From assembly GCA_933822405.4 (NCBI GenBank), contig CAKOGP040000002.1, positions 481,851-545,850 of the forward strand: a DNA stretch of 64,000 nt, given 5' to 3'. Numbering within the stretch: position 1 is the stretch's first letter; each line of letters starts with the position of its first letter. Below are positions 53,155-64,000 of the stretch, piece after piece. Both the position numbers and the translations under genes were made by a program. The stretch comes from Cylindrotheca closterium (lineage: Eukaryota > Bacillariophyta > Bacillariophyceae > Bacillariales > Bacillariaceae). Below the pieces are notes generated by a model, which searched no databases, was not told where the DNA came from, and saw only the letters and a list, made by a program, of their open reading frames with translations.

Positions 53155-54698
53155 ATGGTACACGCACCAATCGTCACGAATGTAGTAGCGATCTTGGCCT
53201 TGCTGCTCCTTTCCCTTTCCGAAGGCGTTCGGTCTCAATCCTTATTGTCTCTAAGTCAAGGGGCAGGAAACGAGGACCATGGATCTGGTATTGGCTTAAC
53301 CAAGAAAGGCGAGCCTCCTCGCTATGCTTTTGCGAACTAAGAAGTCAGAAAAAGCAATGAGTTTCCACAAGTGACGTCCAACCACCAATTGCAAGATGAT
53401 TCAATCTGGGCCCATGCCGCTACCTTTGAACTGACCGCCATCGGCATGTCCCATTCCCTTTCTGGAGATGGCACCTTTCTTGCTGCAGGTGACTATCGTG
53501 AGCCCCCCTTCATTGGNNNNNNNNNNNNNNNNNNNNNNNNNNNNNNNNNNNNNNNNNNNNNNNNNNNNNNNNNNNNNNNNNNNNNNNNNNNNNNNNNNNN
53601 NNTTGGAAATTTCACAGAAGGTGGCTTTGGCTATGCCATCTCCCTTTTCAAGGATGGAAATCGAGTGCAATTGGTGCAATGGGTTCCGGAAGTGTAACTG
53701 TCTACGAGATGGTGAATGAGGCTTGGGCTCTTATGGATGTGATTCTCGTTGATACACTGAATAGTGTTGAACATACAGTATCGCTTTCCAAAGATGGATC
53801 GAGGGTCGCCATTGGAGATCGATGGTCCAATGATAGTAACCATGGTAAGGGCCGAGTCTTCGAATGGGATGGTTCGTCTTTTCGAAAATTGGGAGACGAT
53901 ATTTATGGAGAATCACGTTTGCAAACAACAGCCAGCGGTATTGCACTTTCGGACGATGGGTTAGTTGTTGCACTTTCTATCGCTACGTTTGTACGAGTTT
54001 TTGAGTGGAGTGCAGGAAGTTGGACAAAACGCCGCCTCAATCTAGATGGTCGTTCTGGGGGTAGAATTTCCTGGGATTCGGTGGCTCTCTCTGGCGATGG
54101 GAGCATTGTCGCCCTTGGATTATGTGAAAGAGTACAAGTGTTTGAGTGGAAGGATACTAAGTGGATCCAAGTTGGCCAAACCTTAAAAGCCGCATCTGGA
54201 GAAGGTCGACTTGGATTTTCGGTTTCCCTATCATGTTCTGGTTCCATGCTTGCCGTTGGTTCGTCGGGATCCGACAGGGCCGTTTCAAAGGTGTACACGT
54301 TGGCTGATGAGACTTGGGTAGAGCTAGGTGGTCTGATTGGAGGCGATTATAGCACTAGAGCTTCACTATCTAGTGATGGGTCTACTTTTGTGGTTGGATT
54401 ATATTCGGGACGATCAGGATTTTTCGTTTCCGTTTACAACTTGAATGTAAGTACAATCTTTTCGAGCTTGCTGGCACTGGTGTTGCGATATAAAGACTCA
54501 CCAAGATGAGTATTTTAGGAACCATCGGACACTCCCACGAGTAGACCAATCCCCTTAGCAATCTCTGGACCACCTTCTGTACCACCTTCTGGACCAAGGC
54601 CAACAGACGGACAAACCTCAGGGTGTGTCGGAAATTCTCATTGGGAGGTCTTTCTTTCATTGTTCATCCTCTTACCTTGCCTGTTTCTCTCTGTCTGA
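53155..54698 (+). pseudogene. Secreted beta-propeller-like membrane protein gene, disrupted and interrupted by an assembly gap
   Basis: The gene begins with a signal peptide (MVHAPIVTNVVAILALLLLSLSEGVRS). Its body has repeats of the type SVSLSxDGSxxAVG...VRVFEWxxxxWxxxG, as in FG-GAP/beta-propeller proteins common in diatoms. Exon 53679-54446 splices over a 72-bp GTAAGT...TAG intron to 54519-54698, which encodes a Pro-rich stalk and a hydrophobic C-terminal anchor (VFLSLFILLPCLFLSV). Two lesions: an in-frame TAA at about 53338, with the same frame resuming (unless a small intron removes it), and a one-base loss at about 53665-53668, after DGNRV, which breaks the frame. An 86-base N gap lies at 53517-53602. 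It could be a true pseudogene or a poorly assembled gene. Confidence 0.6.
53517..53602. other. Assembly gap (86 N)
   Basis: A run of unknown bases sits inside the beta-propeller-like gene. Sequence quality just beside it should be treated with caution. Confidence 1.
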
Positions 54699-55029
54699 CT
54701 CTAACGTCTTTCTTCTAGTACTTTGAGACCAAGATGAAGAGACTTGTGTGAAGAAATGGCAACGGAGGGAATAGCTCAAGTCTTGTCCGAGTCTACAAAT
54801 TGGTTCATGGTTCATTCATCAACACATAATTTGGTGTACAATAATAATTGACTATTCAAGATAACAGCAACTTGAACGCTATTGTTAGTATCATGCAATT
54901 CATAGTATAGTACCGACACGCTGAGTGTATTGCAAACGCGACAATTGAATATCTTGCTCTGCGTCTAAATATCAACAGAGTTCCAAATTAATGCCATCCG
55001 CTCGGTATAGTCTGATTTGGGCCGACTCT
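54699..55029. other. Intergenic region between two broken genes
   Basis: AT-rich sequence with no gene seen. It probably holds the 3' UTR of the beta-propeller-like gene. Confidence 0.4.
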
Positions 55030-55870
55030 AGTGTCCCCGTTAATTGGATACTACTCGAACCGGTTTTCTGCCATTACTATCATTACAACTATTAAAATAC
55101 TGATTGTTGCTTTGCGCCAATGCCAAATCAAAATTGTAATGGGTATATCCACAAGCTCATATGTCAATGGAAAAGTATGGATGGATCATCAAGGACTGCA
55201 GATCCGACGAAAAGCAGTGCGTCGAGTCCATACCTTCGCATTGGGATGCCGAGTGAGGTACCAGTCATCAGTGTGTGATGCGTCAACAAAACAAGATTGG
55301 CCTGTCATGGTTGTCCTTGTTGTTGTTGTGCTTGAATCTTGTTTTGGTCATGAATGGTCTGCAATTCGGCTTTGAGCCAATTCAAATGTCATCGATCCCA
55401 TTGTCGGGTTCCCGCGGCTCGAAGACGCATGATTGTAGCTTAATCGGTAGTGAGAAAGTAGTTGTCGGGAATGTACGACAACAACGCAGTGGCCAAGACC
55501 ACGACACTTCCATTCAACATGGGAATGGCGGTCTTTTCCAAATACTTCAAATTGGGTCGTTCCGATGCCATTTGTTGCGCAACCGGGCATTTTGTTCCGT
55601 CACACACTATACATGTCGCGAGTGCCATGGTTATAGTATTCGTGTTTTCCAGCTAGGAACCAAACCTCTTCAAACCGATCACACTGCGACAAGAGAAATT
55701 TCCGAAGCTGCAGAGTACAAACATAGCCTACATCTCTCAGTAAAGCCACAATGGGAGCCTTGGGCTCAACGAGGAAGTTCAAGTCTTCGACTTCACCAAA
55801 GAACTCAATGTGTAAATCGGGAGCAATGGTTCGTGTCGTTACAGACTTCAACTATTCGTGCATCAAACGA
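55030..55870 (-). pseudogene. Decayed calcineurin-like metallophosphoesterase gene
   Basis: On the minus strand, pieces of a metallophosphoesterase lie in the right order over three frame segments. First: PDLHIEFFGEVEDLNFLVEPK, LLRDVGYV and WFLAGKHEYYNHGTRDMYSV (55851-55600). Then, in another frame: ERPNLKYLEKTAIPMLNGSVVVLATALLSYIPDN, HLNWLKAELQ and LVLLTHHTLMTGTS. Then, in a third: GMDSTHCFSSDLQ, ACGYTHYNFDL and RKPVRVVSN. Two frameshifts (about 55610 and 55230) and at least five internal stops separate them. Active-site positions have also changed: GD to RD, GNHE to GKHE, GHTH to GYTH. Working relatives are usually phosphohydrolases with a two-metal site. The order and readability of the pieces indicate a fairly recent loss. 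Confidence 0.85.
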
Positions 55871-56163
55871 TACAACAATAAAACGAAAGGCAACGACCAA
55901 CCTTACCTCTTGCTTCAACGGGACAAGACAAAGAGTATAGAGAGAATCCTTCATCCGTTATGCTCATCTTCTACAAAAATGAGGACAAATTGAAGCAAAT
56001 TGAGGTTTTCGGGGTCGAAAATATTTTGGGGGGAAATAAGAGATGACCAAGATTTTCAACACTGATGCTTCTGGTTATGACTTATGATGGATTGTACCAA
56101 CAACTCCGTGGTATTGCTTCTCAGAAATCCCTTCAGTTTCCGCATTAGTAGCTCCACAGTTAA

Positions 56164-58032
56164 ATGGTTGCATCTTCAGTTCCAACGCGGGTCTACTATA
56201 TAGCCAATTCGAAAAAAGGCATAAGAAAAGATTCCAGCAAGAAACGTCATGAAACCGACGATTCAACCACGAACCCAACATGCGCGTCACAGGTCGACCA
56301 AAACAAGCGATGTTTTGTTATGGATATGGTGCCCCAAGAGGCAGAGGACTTGGAAGTTGGCACGGTGGATATCATTTCCGAACTAGTGCAAACATACCTG
56401 ACAGAGATGCTGTGTTCGCTAGGGAATGACAATTTCCAATTCCCGGGAGAAATTGTGATTGACATCCAGTTGCAGCACAACGAATATATGGATTGTGCTT
56501 TCCTCGTGTCGGGGTATGAAGTGACATCAATGTACGGAGACGTGCTATTCGGTAGTATCGAAATCTATGCTCTTTCCGGGAATCCCCAAGACATTCTTCA
56601 GGTCCTGCTGCAGATGGAAATGCCTTCTTTCAATCTCAAGTTCGTCGACCAGAAATACATCGCTGAAGTGAAAGACTTTTTGTCCACCAATCCTCATCTT
56701 CGCAAACTACGCATCGGTGATCACTACTTGGAGAACGATCAACACTTGGTCCTTGATGTAGTGAAATCTTCGAGATCACTGTCCACCCTCCAGTTCGGAG
56801 GTGTTTCTTTTCCACCCAAGGAGATAGGAATGAATCAAACTTTCAACGACTACATGCGGCAAATATGCGAAAGCAAATCTATGAAAAAGCTCGACTTCGT
56901 CGAAATCGCAGATCTCTCTCAAGACCACATCGACTGTCTAACAGAATGTCTCCTGGAGAAATCACCATCCAACCTTAACGCTATTGATTTATCGGCAGGA
57001 TATGGAAGTAAACATTTGACAGTCAATATTGCGAAACTAGCAGGAGTCTTGAGACACATTGATACCTTCGAGGAATTGATCATTTGTCATAGAATATTGT
57101 CTGGCTATGATTCCATCTTTGAGTGCGCAAACCTTCTGAAGCGAAGCTCGTGTCTGAAAAAGCTTGATTTGTCTGCAAGCGGAGGCAAGCGCCTAATCGA
57201 CCCTGATGCATGGACTTGTATCGGCGAAGCCTTGCCTGAAACATGCTCGCTGCAGTATCTCGACGTATCGTTCCATCGAATAAGTGAATCATCATGGAGG
57301 GCTTTGGGCGAAGGGCTGAAAGTAAATACTAGCTTGTTGACATTGAAAGCAGGGAAATCTTACGATCGAGGAGGAAACAAGGAAATCAATATTCTCTTGC
57401 CAGTGTTTGAAGCCTTGCACGAGAATATAACATTGCAGTCACTTCATCTAAATGGATACGATCTGAGCGATTCTATCTCAGCCCTGGAGGTGCTGGAGTC
57501 GGCTTTGATACAAAACACAGCCTTGAAGTCGCTGCAGCTAAAAGATTCATCGATGTCTGATGAGGGTGTCGCGATCTTGAGCCGCAGTCTTCCCAAGATG
57601 AAGAGCATCAGGAAGTTGGATCTGCAATATCACGGATTTTCGTTGGATGGCGCTCAAGCACTTGTGCTGGGTATCAAATACAATTACAGTCTACTGTCCG
57701 TTGCGGCTGGCACGAAAGCGCGCTTGGGATATAGTTGTGGATATGTACCTCCAATCGCAGCGGAAGGCTTTGCGAAAGAATATCACGAGATTCAGTACTA
57801 CGCTCGAATGAATCGAAAGGGACGGCGATGCATTTGGGGCGAGACTCCCATCCAACCTTCATTATGGCCATCGGTTCTTGCCAATGCCATGAATAAGGAG
57901 GATCCACCTGGGGGTCCTTTAGTCAATGGTGATGTACGAAATAAGGATTTGTTTGCCGGCAACCATGATACGTCGATCGACGTCGTTTTCTTTTTGCTTC
58001 GAAATGTGATGAGATTTGAGGCGCACCAATAA
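56164..58032 (+). CDS. LRR protein, right paralogue, full length
   Basis: Single-exon ORF of 622 aa. The N-terminal ~150 residues (CFVMDMVPQEAEDLEVGTVDIISELVQTYL) belong to the unknown domain shared with the left copy. Leucine-rich repeats follow (LRKLRIGDHYLEND; LNAIDLSAGYG; LKKLDLSASGG; LQYLDVSFHRISESSWRALGEGL; LQSLHLNGYDLSDS). After LPKMKSIRKLDLQYHGFSLDGAQALV comes a C-terminal section with GTKARLGYSCGYVPPIAAEGF, YYARMNRKGRR and a closing VFFLLRNVMRFE. The last part resembles the conserved tail of diatom LRR proteins with unknown role. No signal peptide or membrane segment is seen, so an intracellular scaffold is likely. The two paralogues differ at many positions across the shared part. 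Confidence 0.82.
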   Translation: MVASSVPTRVYYIANSKKGIRKDSSKKRHETDDSTTNPTCASQVDQNKRCFVMDMVPQEAEDLEVGTVDIISELVQTYLTEMLCSLGNDNFQFPGEIVIDIQLQHNEYMDCAFLVSGYEVTSMYGDVLFGSIEIYALSGNPQDILQVLLQMEMPSFNLKFVDQKYIAEVKDFLSTNPHLRKLRIGDHYLENDQHLVLDVVKSSRSLSTLQFGGVSFPPKEIGMNQTFNDYMRQICESKSMKKLDFVEIADLSQDHIDCLTECLLEKSPSNLNAIDLSAGYGSKHLTVNIAKLAGVLRHIDTFEELIICHRILSGYDSIFECANLLKRSSCLKKLDLSASGGKRLIDPDAWTCIGEALPETCSLQYLDVSFHRISESSWRALGEGLKVNTSLLTLKAGKSYDRGGNKEINILLPVFEALHENITLQSLHLNGYDLSDSISALEVLESALIQNTALKSLQLKDSSMSDEGVAILSRSLPKMKSIRKLDLQYHGFSLDGAQALVLGIKYNYSLLSVAAGTKARLGYSCGYVPPIAAEGFAKEYHEIQYYARMNRKGRRCIWGETPIQPSLWPSVLANAMNKEDPPGGPLVNGDVRNKDLFAGNHDTSIDVVFFLLRNVMRFEAHQ

Positions 58033-58666
58033 TCCTGTACCTACTGTAAATGCTTCTATGTCTGGATCATCAGGTACAGGCTTTTGGTAGATAAAAAAGC
58101 AAACAACGGATAACAGAGAAAAGAATGAAAGCAAATGCAACAACCAGTCTTAGCCCACATCTGTTGCAAAGGAGACAAAGAGTGCATAGAAAGAAAAAAA
58201 ACTGGTTGCTCATCTTACAGTAATTATCGTCAAGAGAAAAGAAAGGCGCTATTTCCATTAGAATTGAAAACAGATGGAATCGTTTGATGGTAAAAGCTGA
58301 AACAATTGATGAAGTTAAAAGCAGTACACATGAGTTTTAAAAAGTAGGACTAGTATCGAATGAATATGTTTTATGATTTTAATAGATCGTGTTCATTACA
58401 TGATACTGTGGAAATGCAAAAGGAAGAGTTACACAAACAATCATCGAACAAATGCAACAGCAAATCGTACCTCACATCTGCTGCGAAGTGACATGATAAG
58501 TCAAGATGAAAGAAAGGCCAAACAACACAAAACAGTACAAGATAACAACAAGAAATGCCATGTGATGGGTTCGGACTTTGTGTGAAAGGGTGGAATCAAT
58601 AGATTCCTGTTTGTTTTTTTCATTTTCATTCAGTTCATGTTTCAGATAGGTTTATATCCAAGCAAT
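58033..58666. other. Intergenic region between the right LRR gene and H3
   Basis: Inverted counterpart of 46123-46702, carrying the same short repeated element. Identity with the left arm falls off beyond about 58100, where the left arm has its deletion joint. Confidence 0.5.
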
Positions 58667-59908
<1,242 letters not shown>

Positions 59909-60468
59909 GCATGTAATGCATCTCCTTCTTCTGTTGTAGCAACAATGAAAAAAGAAAACACAAAAACAGGAAACTTTAGTTTCCACCCATTGGACAAAGA
60001 ACCTTCCCAATACATTTTCTCTTTCCTTTCTTCGTTTATTTGTTTAGGGTTTCTCTTTTGGATGCTGGTAAGAAGCACGTTTCAACTTATTTTTCTTGAG
60101 TGAGAATTGTCATGGTGGGATGATATACTTGTAACATAAAACTACTAGACATGAACTCTATTATTAATACGACTTCATCTCAGTGTGGATTGCTTGGTTC
60201 TCATTGCCCATTATTGAAAGTCTTCATCGAATTTTAAAAGCTTTGGTCAAGAACATCGACCTTTTCACGATGAGTTTTTACTTTCCGCTTCTTTTCTCAG
60301 GATACAATAAGATTGATTATTGATACTAATATATATTTATATATAAACCATTGATTGGTGTGTCGATTTCTCATTCGAAGAAATCTCACCTGTATTCATT
60401 TGTCGGTAAGCTTCTTGTCAACCAATCAGTCCCCTCGTACCCCAATTCTTTCTTACACACGACCTTCT
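59909..60468. other. Intergenic region at the outer end of the right arm
   Basis: Matches the left arm until about 60130, then becomes unique. It probably holds the 3' ends of H4 and of the minus-strand LURP-like gene. No gene is seen. Confidence 0.5.
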
Positions 60469-61185
60469 CTATGTATAAGATTCATTCATTTCACGAATCG
60501 CAATGACAAACGCCAAACAAAAGGCAATATCAGCACCAGGAGCGACCGTCAAGTAGAAATCCTGGGTCCCAGAACCACTCGCCGACTTGAAACCAAAAAA
60601 GTTTTGCATTTCCACTGGGCTCATGAATTTGGCAATGGGAGTCCCTCTACTTTTGTAATCCCCATCGCGCCACATGGCACACTTTTGTTCGAAAAAGGTA
60701 CATTTTCCAACAATATCGACCATTTCGTCCATTTCGCCCTTGACACCACTATTCTTGACTGTGGTCGTTTGCTTGGTATTTCCCAAGTTGGAGGCAACGC
60801 TAAACATAAACTTGGTCTTGTCCTTTTTGACATTTCTTGCCTCCTTGAGATCTTCCATTCCACGGCAATCAAAGACTGCCTGGGCATCGTCCAAAATATT
60901 CCACCATGTCTTGTCGGCAATCACAAAGAGTGGCTTGTTGTCCTTGCCATAGACCACTTTGGTATCGCTCAGTGACCAGGCGTCTCCCCTGACCGAAAAC
61001 CAAGTTTCCCCGAGCTGATCCTTGACCGACATGGTGTCCCCGCTCCAGCTCCACTTGGTTTTGAGATGGAGTGCCATTGGCTGGTCGGAAGTATAGTCGT
61101 CGCCAAACACAATGAGTCTTTTGTCTTCTGCGAGTGGCTGTAGGTCCACATCGTACTTGTGAGCGTCTTCTTCTTCTTTGGTCAT
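60469..61185 (-). CDS. LURP-one-related/tubby C-terminal-like protein
   Basis: Single-exon ORF of 238 aa from the first ATG (MTKEEEDAHKY). The protein is a chain of short strands typical of the LOR/tubby-like beta-barrel: KRLIVFGDDYTSDQPMALHLKTKWSWSGDTMSVKDQLGETWFSVRGDAWSLSDTKVVYGKDNKPLFVIADKTWWN. A hydrophobic C-terminal helix follows (DIAFCLAFVIAIREM), as in the family, where it runs through the barrel. Related proteins include phospholipid scramblases and plant LURP1; binding of membrane phosphoinositides is plausible but not shown. TACCGGTA lies 84 bp upstream of the start. Confidence 0.75.
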   Translation of the reverse strand: MTKEEEDAHKYDVDLQPLAEDKRLIVFGDDYTSDQPMALHLKTKWSWSGDTMSVKDQLGETWFSVRGDAWSLSDTKVVYGKDNKPLFVIADKTWWNILDDAQAVFDCRGMEDLKEARNVKKDKTKFMFSVASNLGNTKQTTTVKNSGVKGEMDEMVDIVGKCTFFEQKCAMWRDGDYKSRGTPIAKFMSPVEMQNFFGFKSASGSGTQDFYLTVAPGADIAFCLAFVIAIREMNESYT

Positions 61186-62217
61186 GGTAGCTGCTAGTTG
61201 TAATTGTAGTTGCAAATGTTTGTTCTTGGTGCTCAATGCGATGTATTTTTGTGAGGATGAATACCTGGTACCGGTACTGATGCTGGTGAATGAAAAGGGT
61301 CGTTCGGAACCTCATTCAGTCAGTTGTCGCGACTGAGAACAACCTTACATCCGTAGGTAGTCTGGAGTAATCGTTTTTTGAGCCGGGCAACTGTATCCGC
61401 TAATTCTGGTGGCAAGACTATCGAATCGAATGAAATGCCAAAATCAGGTCAACCGGAGACTCTCAAAAACTTCGTGTCGATAAACTACATGCCAAAAAAG
61501 TTGCGTCTTCATCAGATGGTGACAAGCACTCAACAACAAGTATGTCAAGAAGTTTCTATCGATTGATTGAATCATCAATCATCTCGCGTAGGAACTTGAA
61601 AAATAACACAGCACTGTAGCGGTACCGGTAGATTCATTCATTCATTCATTGCCCGCCATTTCGTCCTTCCAACCATATTACGTGTTCATGTGGTTGGAAC
61701 TTGGAACCATCGGAACGTTCTAGGTTTTCTCGGTCCCTTGACATCCACTTCCGATCATACCGGTATGGTATTTTCAAGTCCTTGTGCCTGCGATTTCCCA
61801 TTTATCGTTGCCGGTTGGCTCGCGTGATTTTTCTTATTCGGAATCTGTGATTGGATTCCGAATGCGACACTCGCTACAATTAGTTAGGCCAACGGGCACG
61901 GATGGCTCGCTTCTGCACCACCAGGCAGAGCATGCTGTAGCTGCGAAAACTTTCGCAACAGCCTGATACACACACACTGTGAACACGTTTGCTTCGCGGA
62001 GTTCTTCCAATCAAACCAACAATACCGTATATTACAACCTCGTCAGTCTTACTTGAATGAATGAAATTCGCAAAGGATTAAATAGGTGCAACAACAACAA
62101 CAACAAGAATAATAATAATAGCAAGACAACAGCCTTCTATATCAGTAATCCCACCTCAAACCGGACATCGAACAGCTTCTTTCCAATACCCCATCAGTAT
62201 AGACAGACAGGGCAAAC
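61186..62217. other. Divergent intergenic region, about 1 kb, rich in TACCGGTA motifs
   Basis: Lies between the LURP-like gene (minus) and the TPR gene (plus). TACCGGTA occurs at 61269-61276, 61623-61630 and 61758-61765; an ATTC tandem follows the second. A CAA/AAT repeat runs at 62089-62121. No gene was recognised. Confidence 0.6.
62089..62121. repeat. CAA/AAT trinucleotide repeats
   Basis: Consecutive CAA units followed by AAT units, in the presumed 5' leader of the TPR gene. Confidence 0.9.
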
Positions 62218-63903
62218 ATGGGAAACTGTCAGGCAGCCAAGATGGGAAACTGTTTAGTCGTCAGCAACAACCACAACAACAACAACAAGAAGAGACGGAA
62301 GCATGTCGACCACGAACATGGCAAACAATTACCATTGACGCACGCAATGGACCACAACAAACAGATGGACGGCATTACGGACGATGAAACCCCCAACGCA
62401 GCTCCCTCTTCCGATATCAGCGATACGGAACAAGAAATAGCCTCCAGCAATATTGAAATGATATCGAATGCCGATGGCAATTCCAAGGACCCACTGGATG
62501 TGACGGATTCCCGTGATAGACCCAGTAGTACTCGTGCGCTTCACAAGCAAGGAAAGTTGAGTGAAGCCTTACGGGTGGCAACCTTGCTGCACAAGGATGG
62601 ATATCTGGAAGAAGCGGTGGAAATGTACGAAAAGTCGCTGGATATTTACAGTAAAACCATTGGGGAGGATCACTTGCCCATGGCCACAATATACAACAAT
62701 ATTGGTTTGGCGCTAGCGGGACAAGAAAAGAAGAATGAGGCACTTGCCATGTATGAAAAATCCATAGATATTTACAAGAGAACCGTGGGGGAGGATTGTG
62801 TTTCTGTAGCAAATACTTACAACAACATTGCCAATATCCTTGGCGATCAAGGAAAACTGGACAAGGCGTTAGAGGTCTACGAAAAGGCAATTGATATCAA
62901 AAAGAAGACTGTCGGTGAGAATAGTCCATCTTTAGCGGATACTTACAACAACACTGGCTTTGTACTGGAAGACAAGGGTGAACCAGAAAGGGCTATGGTG
63001 CTTTACAAAAAGGCACTAGAGATATACACGTCCAACTATGGTGATTCGCATCCATCCATTGCTGGCAGCTACAACAATATCGCGTCGCTACTCAATACGC
63101 AAGGTGACCTCGACGAGGCCATGGAAGCTTATCAAAAATCGCTGGAGGTCAGCAAAAAGGTTTACGGTGACGATCACCAAAGTGTTGGAGAAATCTACAG
63201 CAATATTGCCAGTGTACTGATTCGTGAAGATCAATTGGAGGCTGCTGTCGAAAAGTATGAAGAAGCGCTCAAGATATTCACCAAACACTATGGAGAGGAT
63301 CACACATCGCTCGCCTTTGTCTACAATAACATGGCATCCATACTTCGAGCGCTTGGGAACTTGGAACGAGCCATGGAGGTATCCAGAAAGTCGTTGGAAA
63401 TTGAAAAGAAAATCAAGGGTGAATACCATCCATCGGTTGGACATACCTACAACAACATGGCTGGAATTTGCTTGCGAGAAGGCAAATTGAAAATTGCACT
63501 GGAAATGTATCAGCAGTCACTGGTAATCAATGAAAATAATTATGGAAAAGAGAGTACCTTTGTGGCAGAGACCTACAATAACATTGGGATCGTCCTCCAA
63601 CATCAAGGAAAGCACGAAGAGAGTTTGCAAATGTACATGAAGTCATTGGAGATTAAAATTCATGTGGTCGGTGAGGAACATGTCTCGATCGCCGATACTT
63701 GTTACAATATGGGTTTATTATTAAAGGCTAGTGGCAAACCAAGAGATGGCCTACGAATGCTACGAAAGGCCATTATTATTTATCGAAAACGATTGGGCTC
63801 GGAAGATCTCAAACTGAAACGAGTTCAACAGGTCTATGAAACGGAAAAGCGACGACTGCAACAAATAGAACAAGAATCACAACAACGGCAAGAAGAAGAA
63901 TAA
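62218..63903 (+). CDS. TPR (kinesin-light-chain-type) repeat protein with N-myristoylation signal
   Basis: Single-exon ORF of 561 aa. The start MGNCQAAK fits N-myristoylation at Gly2 with palmitoylation at Cys4, and a second MGNCLVVS follows eight residues later, so either start would give a lipid-anchored protein. After a disordered Asn/His/Asp-rich section (about 20-100) there are about ten 42-residue TPRs of the TPR_12/kinesin-light-chain type, each with a core like TYNNIGLALAGQEKKNEALAMYEKSIDIYKRTVGEDH. The repeats run to about residue 525, and a charged coiled-coil end follows (YETEKRRLQQIEQESQQRQEEE). TPR arrays bind peptides or partners; this one is likely a scaffold at the inner face of a membrane. 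No enzyme domain is attached. Confidence 0.88.
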   Translation: MGNCQAAKMGNCLVVSNNHNNNNKKRRKHVDHEHGKQLPLTHAMDHNKQMDGITDDETPNAAPSSDISDTEQEIASSNIEMISNADGNSKDPLDVTDSRDRPSSTRALHKQGKLSEALRVATLLHKDGYLEEAVEMYEKSLDIYSKTIGEDHLPMATIYNNIGLALAGQEKKNEALAMYEKSIDIYKRTVGEDCVSVANTYNNIANILGDQGKLDKALEVYEKAIDIKKKTVGENSPSLADTYNNTGFVLEDKGEPERAMVLYKKALEIYTSNYGDSHPSIAGSYNNIASLLNTQGDLDEAMEAYQKSLEVSKKVYGDDHQSVGEIYSNIASVLIREDQLEAAVEKYEEALKIFTKHYGEDHTSLAFVYNNMASILRALGNLERAMEVSRKSLEIEKKIKGEYHPSVGHTYNNMAGICLREGKLKIALEMYQQSLVINENNYGKESTFVAETYNNIGIVLQHQGKHEESLQMYMKSLEIKIHVVGEEHVSIADTCYNMGLLLKASGKPRDGLRMLRKAIIIYRKRLGSEDLKLKRVQQVYETEKRRLQQIEQESQQRQEEE

Positions 63904-64000
63904 AACTGTATCTATAATATTCATAATCTTATGTACTATTATTATGTTCCGAACACAACACTAATAATGCTAGCAGGCTTGCATTGGACTTGCAACAGTA

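Noticed and set aside
55275..55940. A 221-codon plus-strand frame
   Set aside because: It is antisense to the metallophosphoesterase pseudogene, which explains the sequence better.

Overview
The window is nuclear DNA of a photosynthetic stramenopile, most likely a pennate diatom. Three lines of evidence point there. Genes lie on both strands and carry short GT-AG introns (about 69-160 bp). Several proteins start with a signal peptide followed by an 'ASAF'-like Phe motif, the bipartite plastid-import signal of diatoms (AEA-F, TNA-F, TQS-F, NG-F). Typical diatom families are present, including class C 7TM receptors with bacterial-type solute-binding domains and an Asp-rich mucin-like membrane protein. 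I cannot name the species. Splice sites were assigned by eye from reading frame, GT-AG borders and family conservation. Starts are the first in-frame ATG.

Layout, 1-20 kb: 3' end of the proteasome lid gene RPN9; a DHHC-type palmitoyltransferase; an LEA-like repeat protein; a PDZ protein; a head-to-head pair of receptors (extracellular solute-binding domain, 7TM_3, coiled-coil tail); a disordered basic protein; TruD/PUS7 pseudouridine synthase; member A of a putative mitochondrial paralogue pair; the MOSC protein mARC; and a PP1-type phosphatase.

20-44 kb: PrimPol; a plastid GNAT acetyltransferase; a 966-aa Asp-rich membrane protein; a GST; a tandem pair of secreted His/Cys-rich, DOMON-like proteins that are almost identical over one exon only; a Ser-rich protein; a methyltransferase-like protein; member B of the mitochondrial pair; a plastid protein of unknown function; a protein whose ORF reads through a probable 69-nt intron; an LRR protein with a UBR-type zinc finger; and SmB, whose first coding exon appears to be just the ATG.

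44-60 kb: a large inverted duplication. Each arm carries a divergent H4-H3 histone pair plus an LRR gene (left arm about 44.65-48.36 kb, right arm about 56.0-60.13 kb). The histone segment matches its partner base for base wherever I compared it, with no indel, while the LRR genes have diverged and the left one has lost its 3' end. The spacer holds a plastid type II NAD(P)H dehydrogenase, a VOC protein, an organelle-targeted protein, a damaged beta-propeller-like gene next to an assembly gap, and a decayed metallophosphoesterase pseudogene. 60-64 kb: a LURP-one/tubby-like protein and a TPR protein with an N-myristoylation signal.

The clearest unusual structures are the two homogenised duplicates (one tandem, one inverted), the two broken genes in the spacer of the inverted repeat, the LRR-UBR protein, and a TACCGGTA palindrome that is over-represented between genes. 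I saw no tRNA, rRNA, CRISPR array or recognisable transposon.
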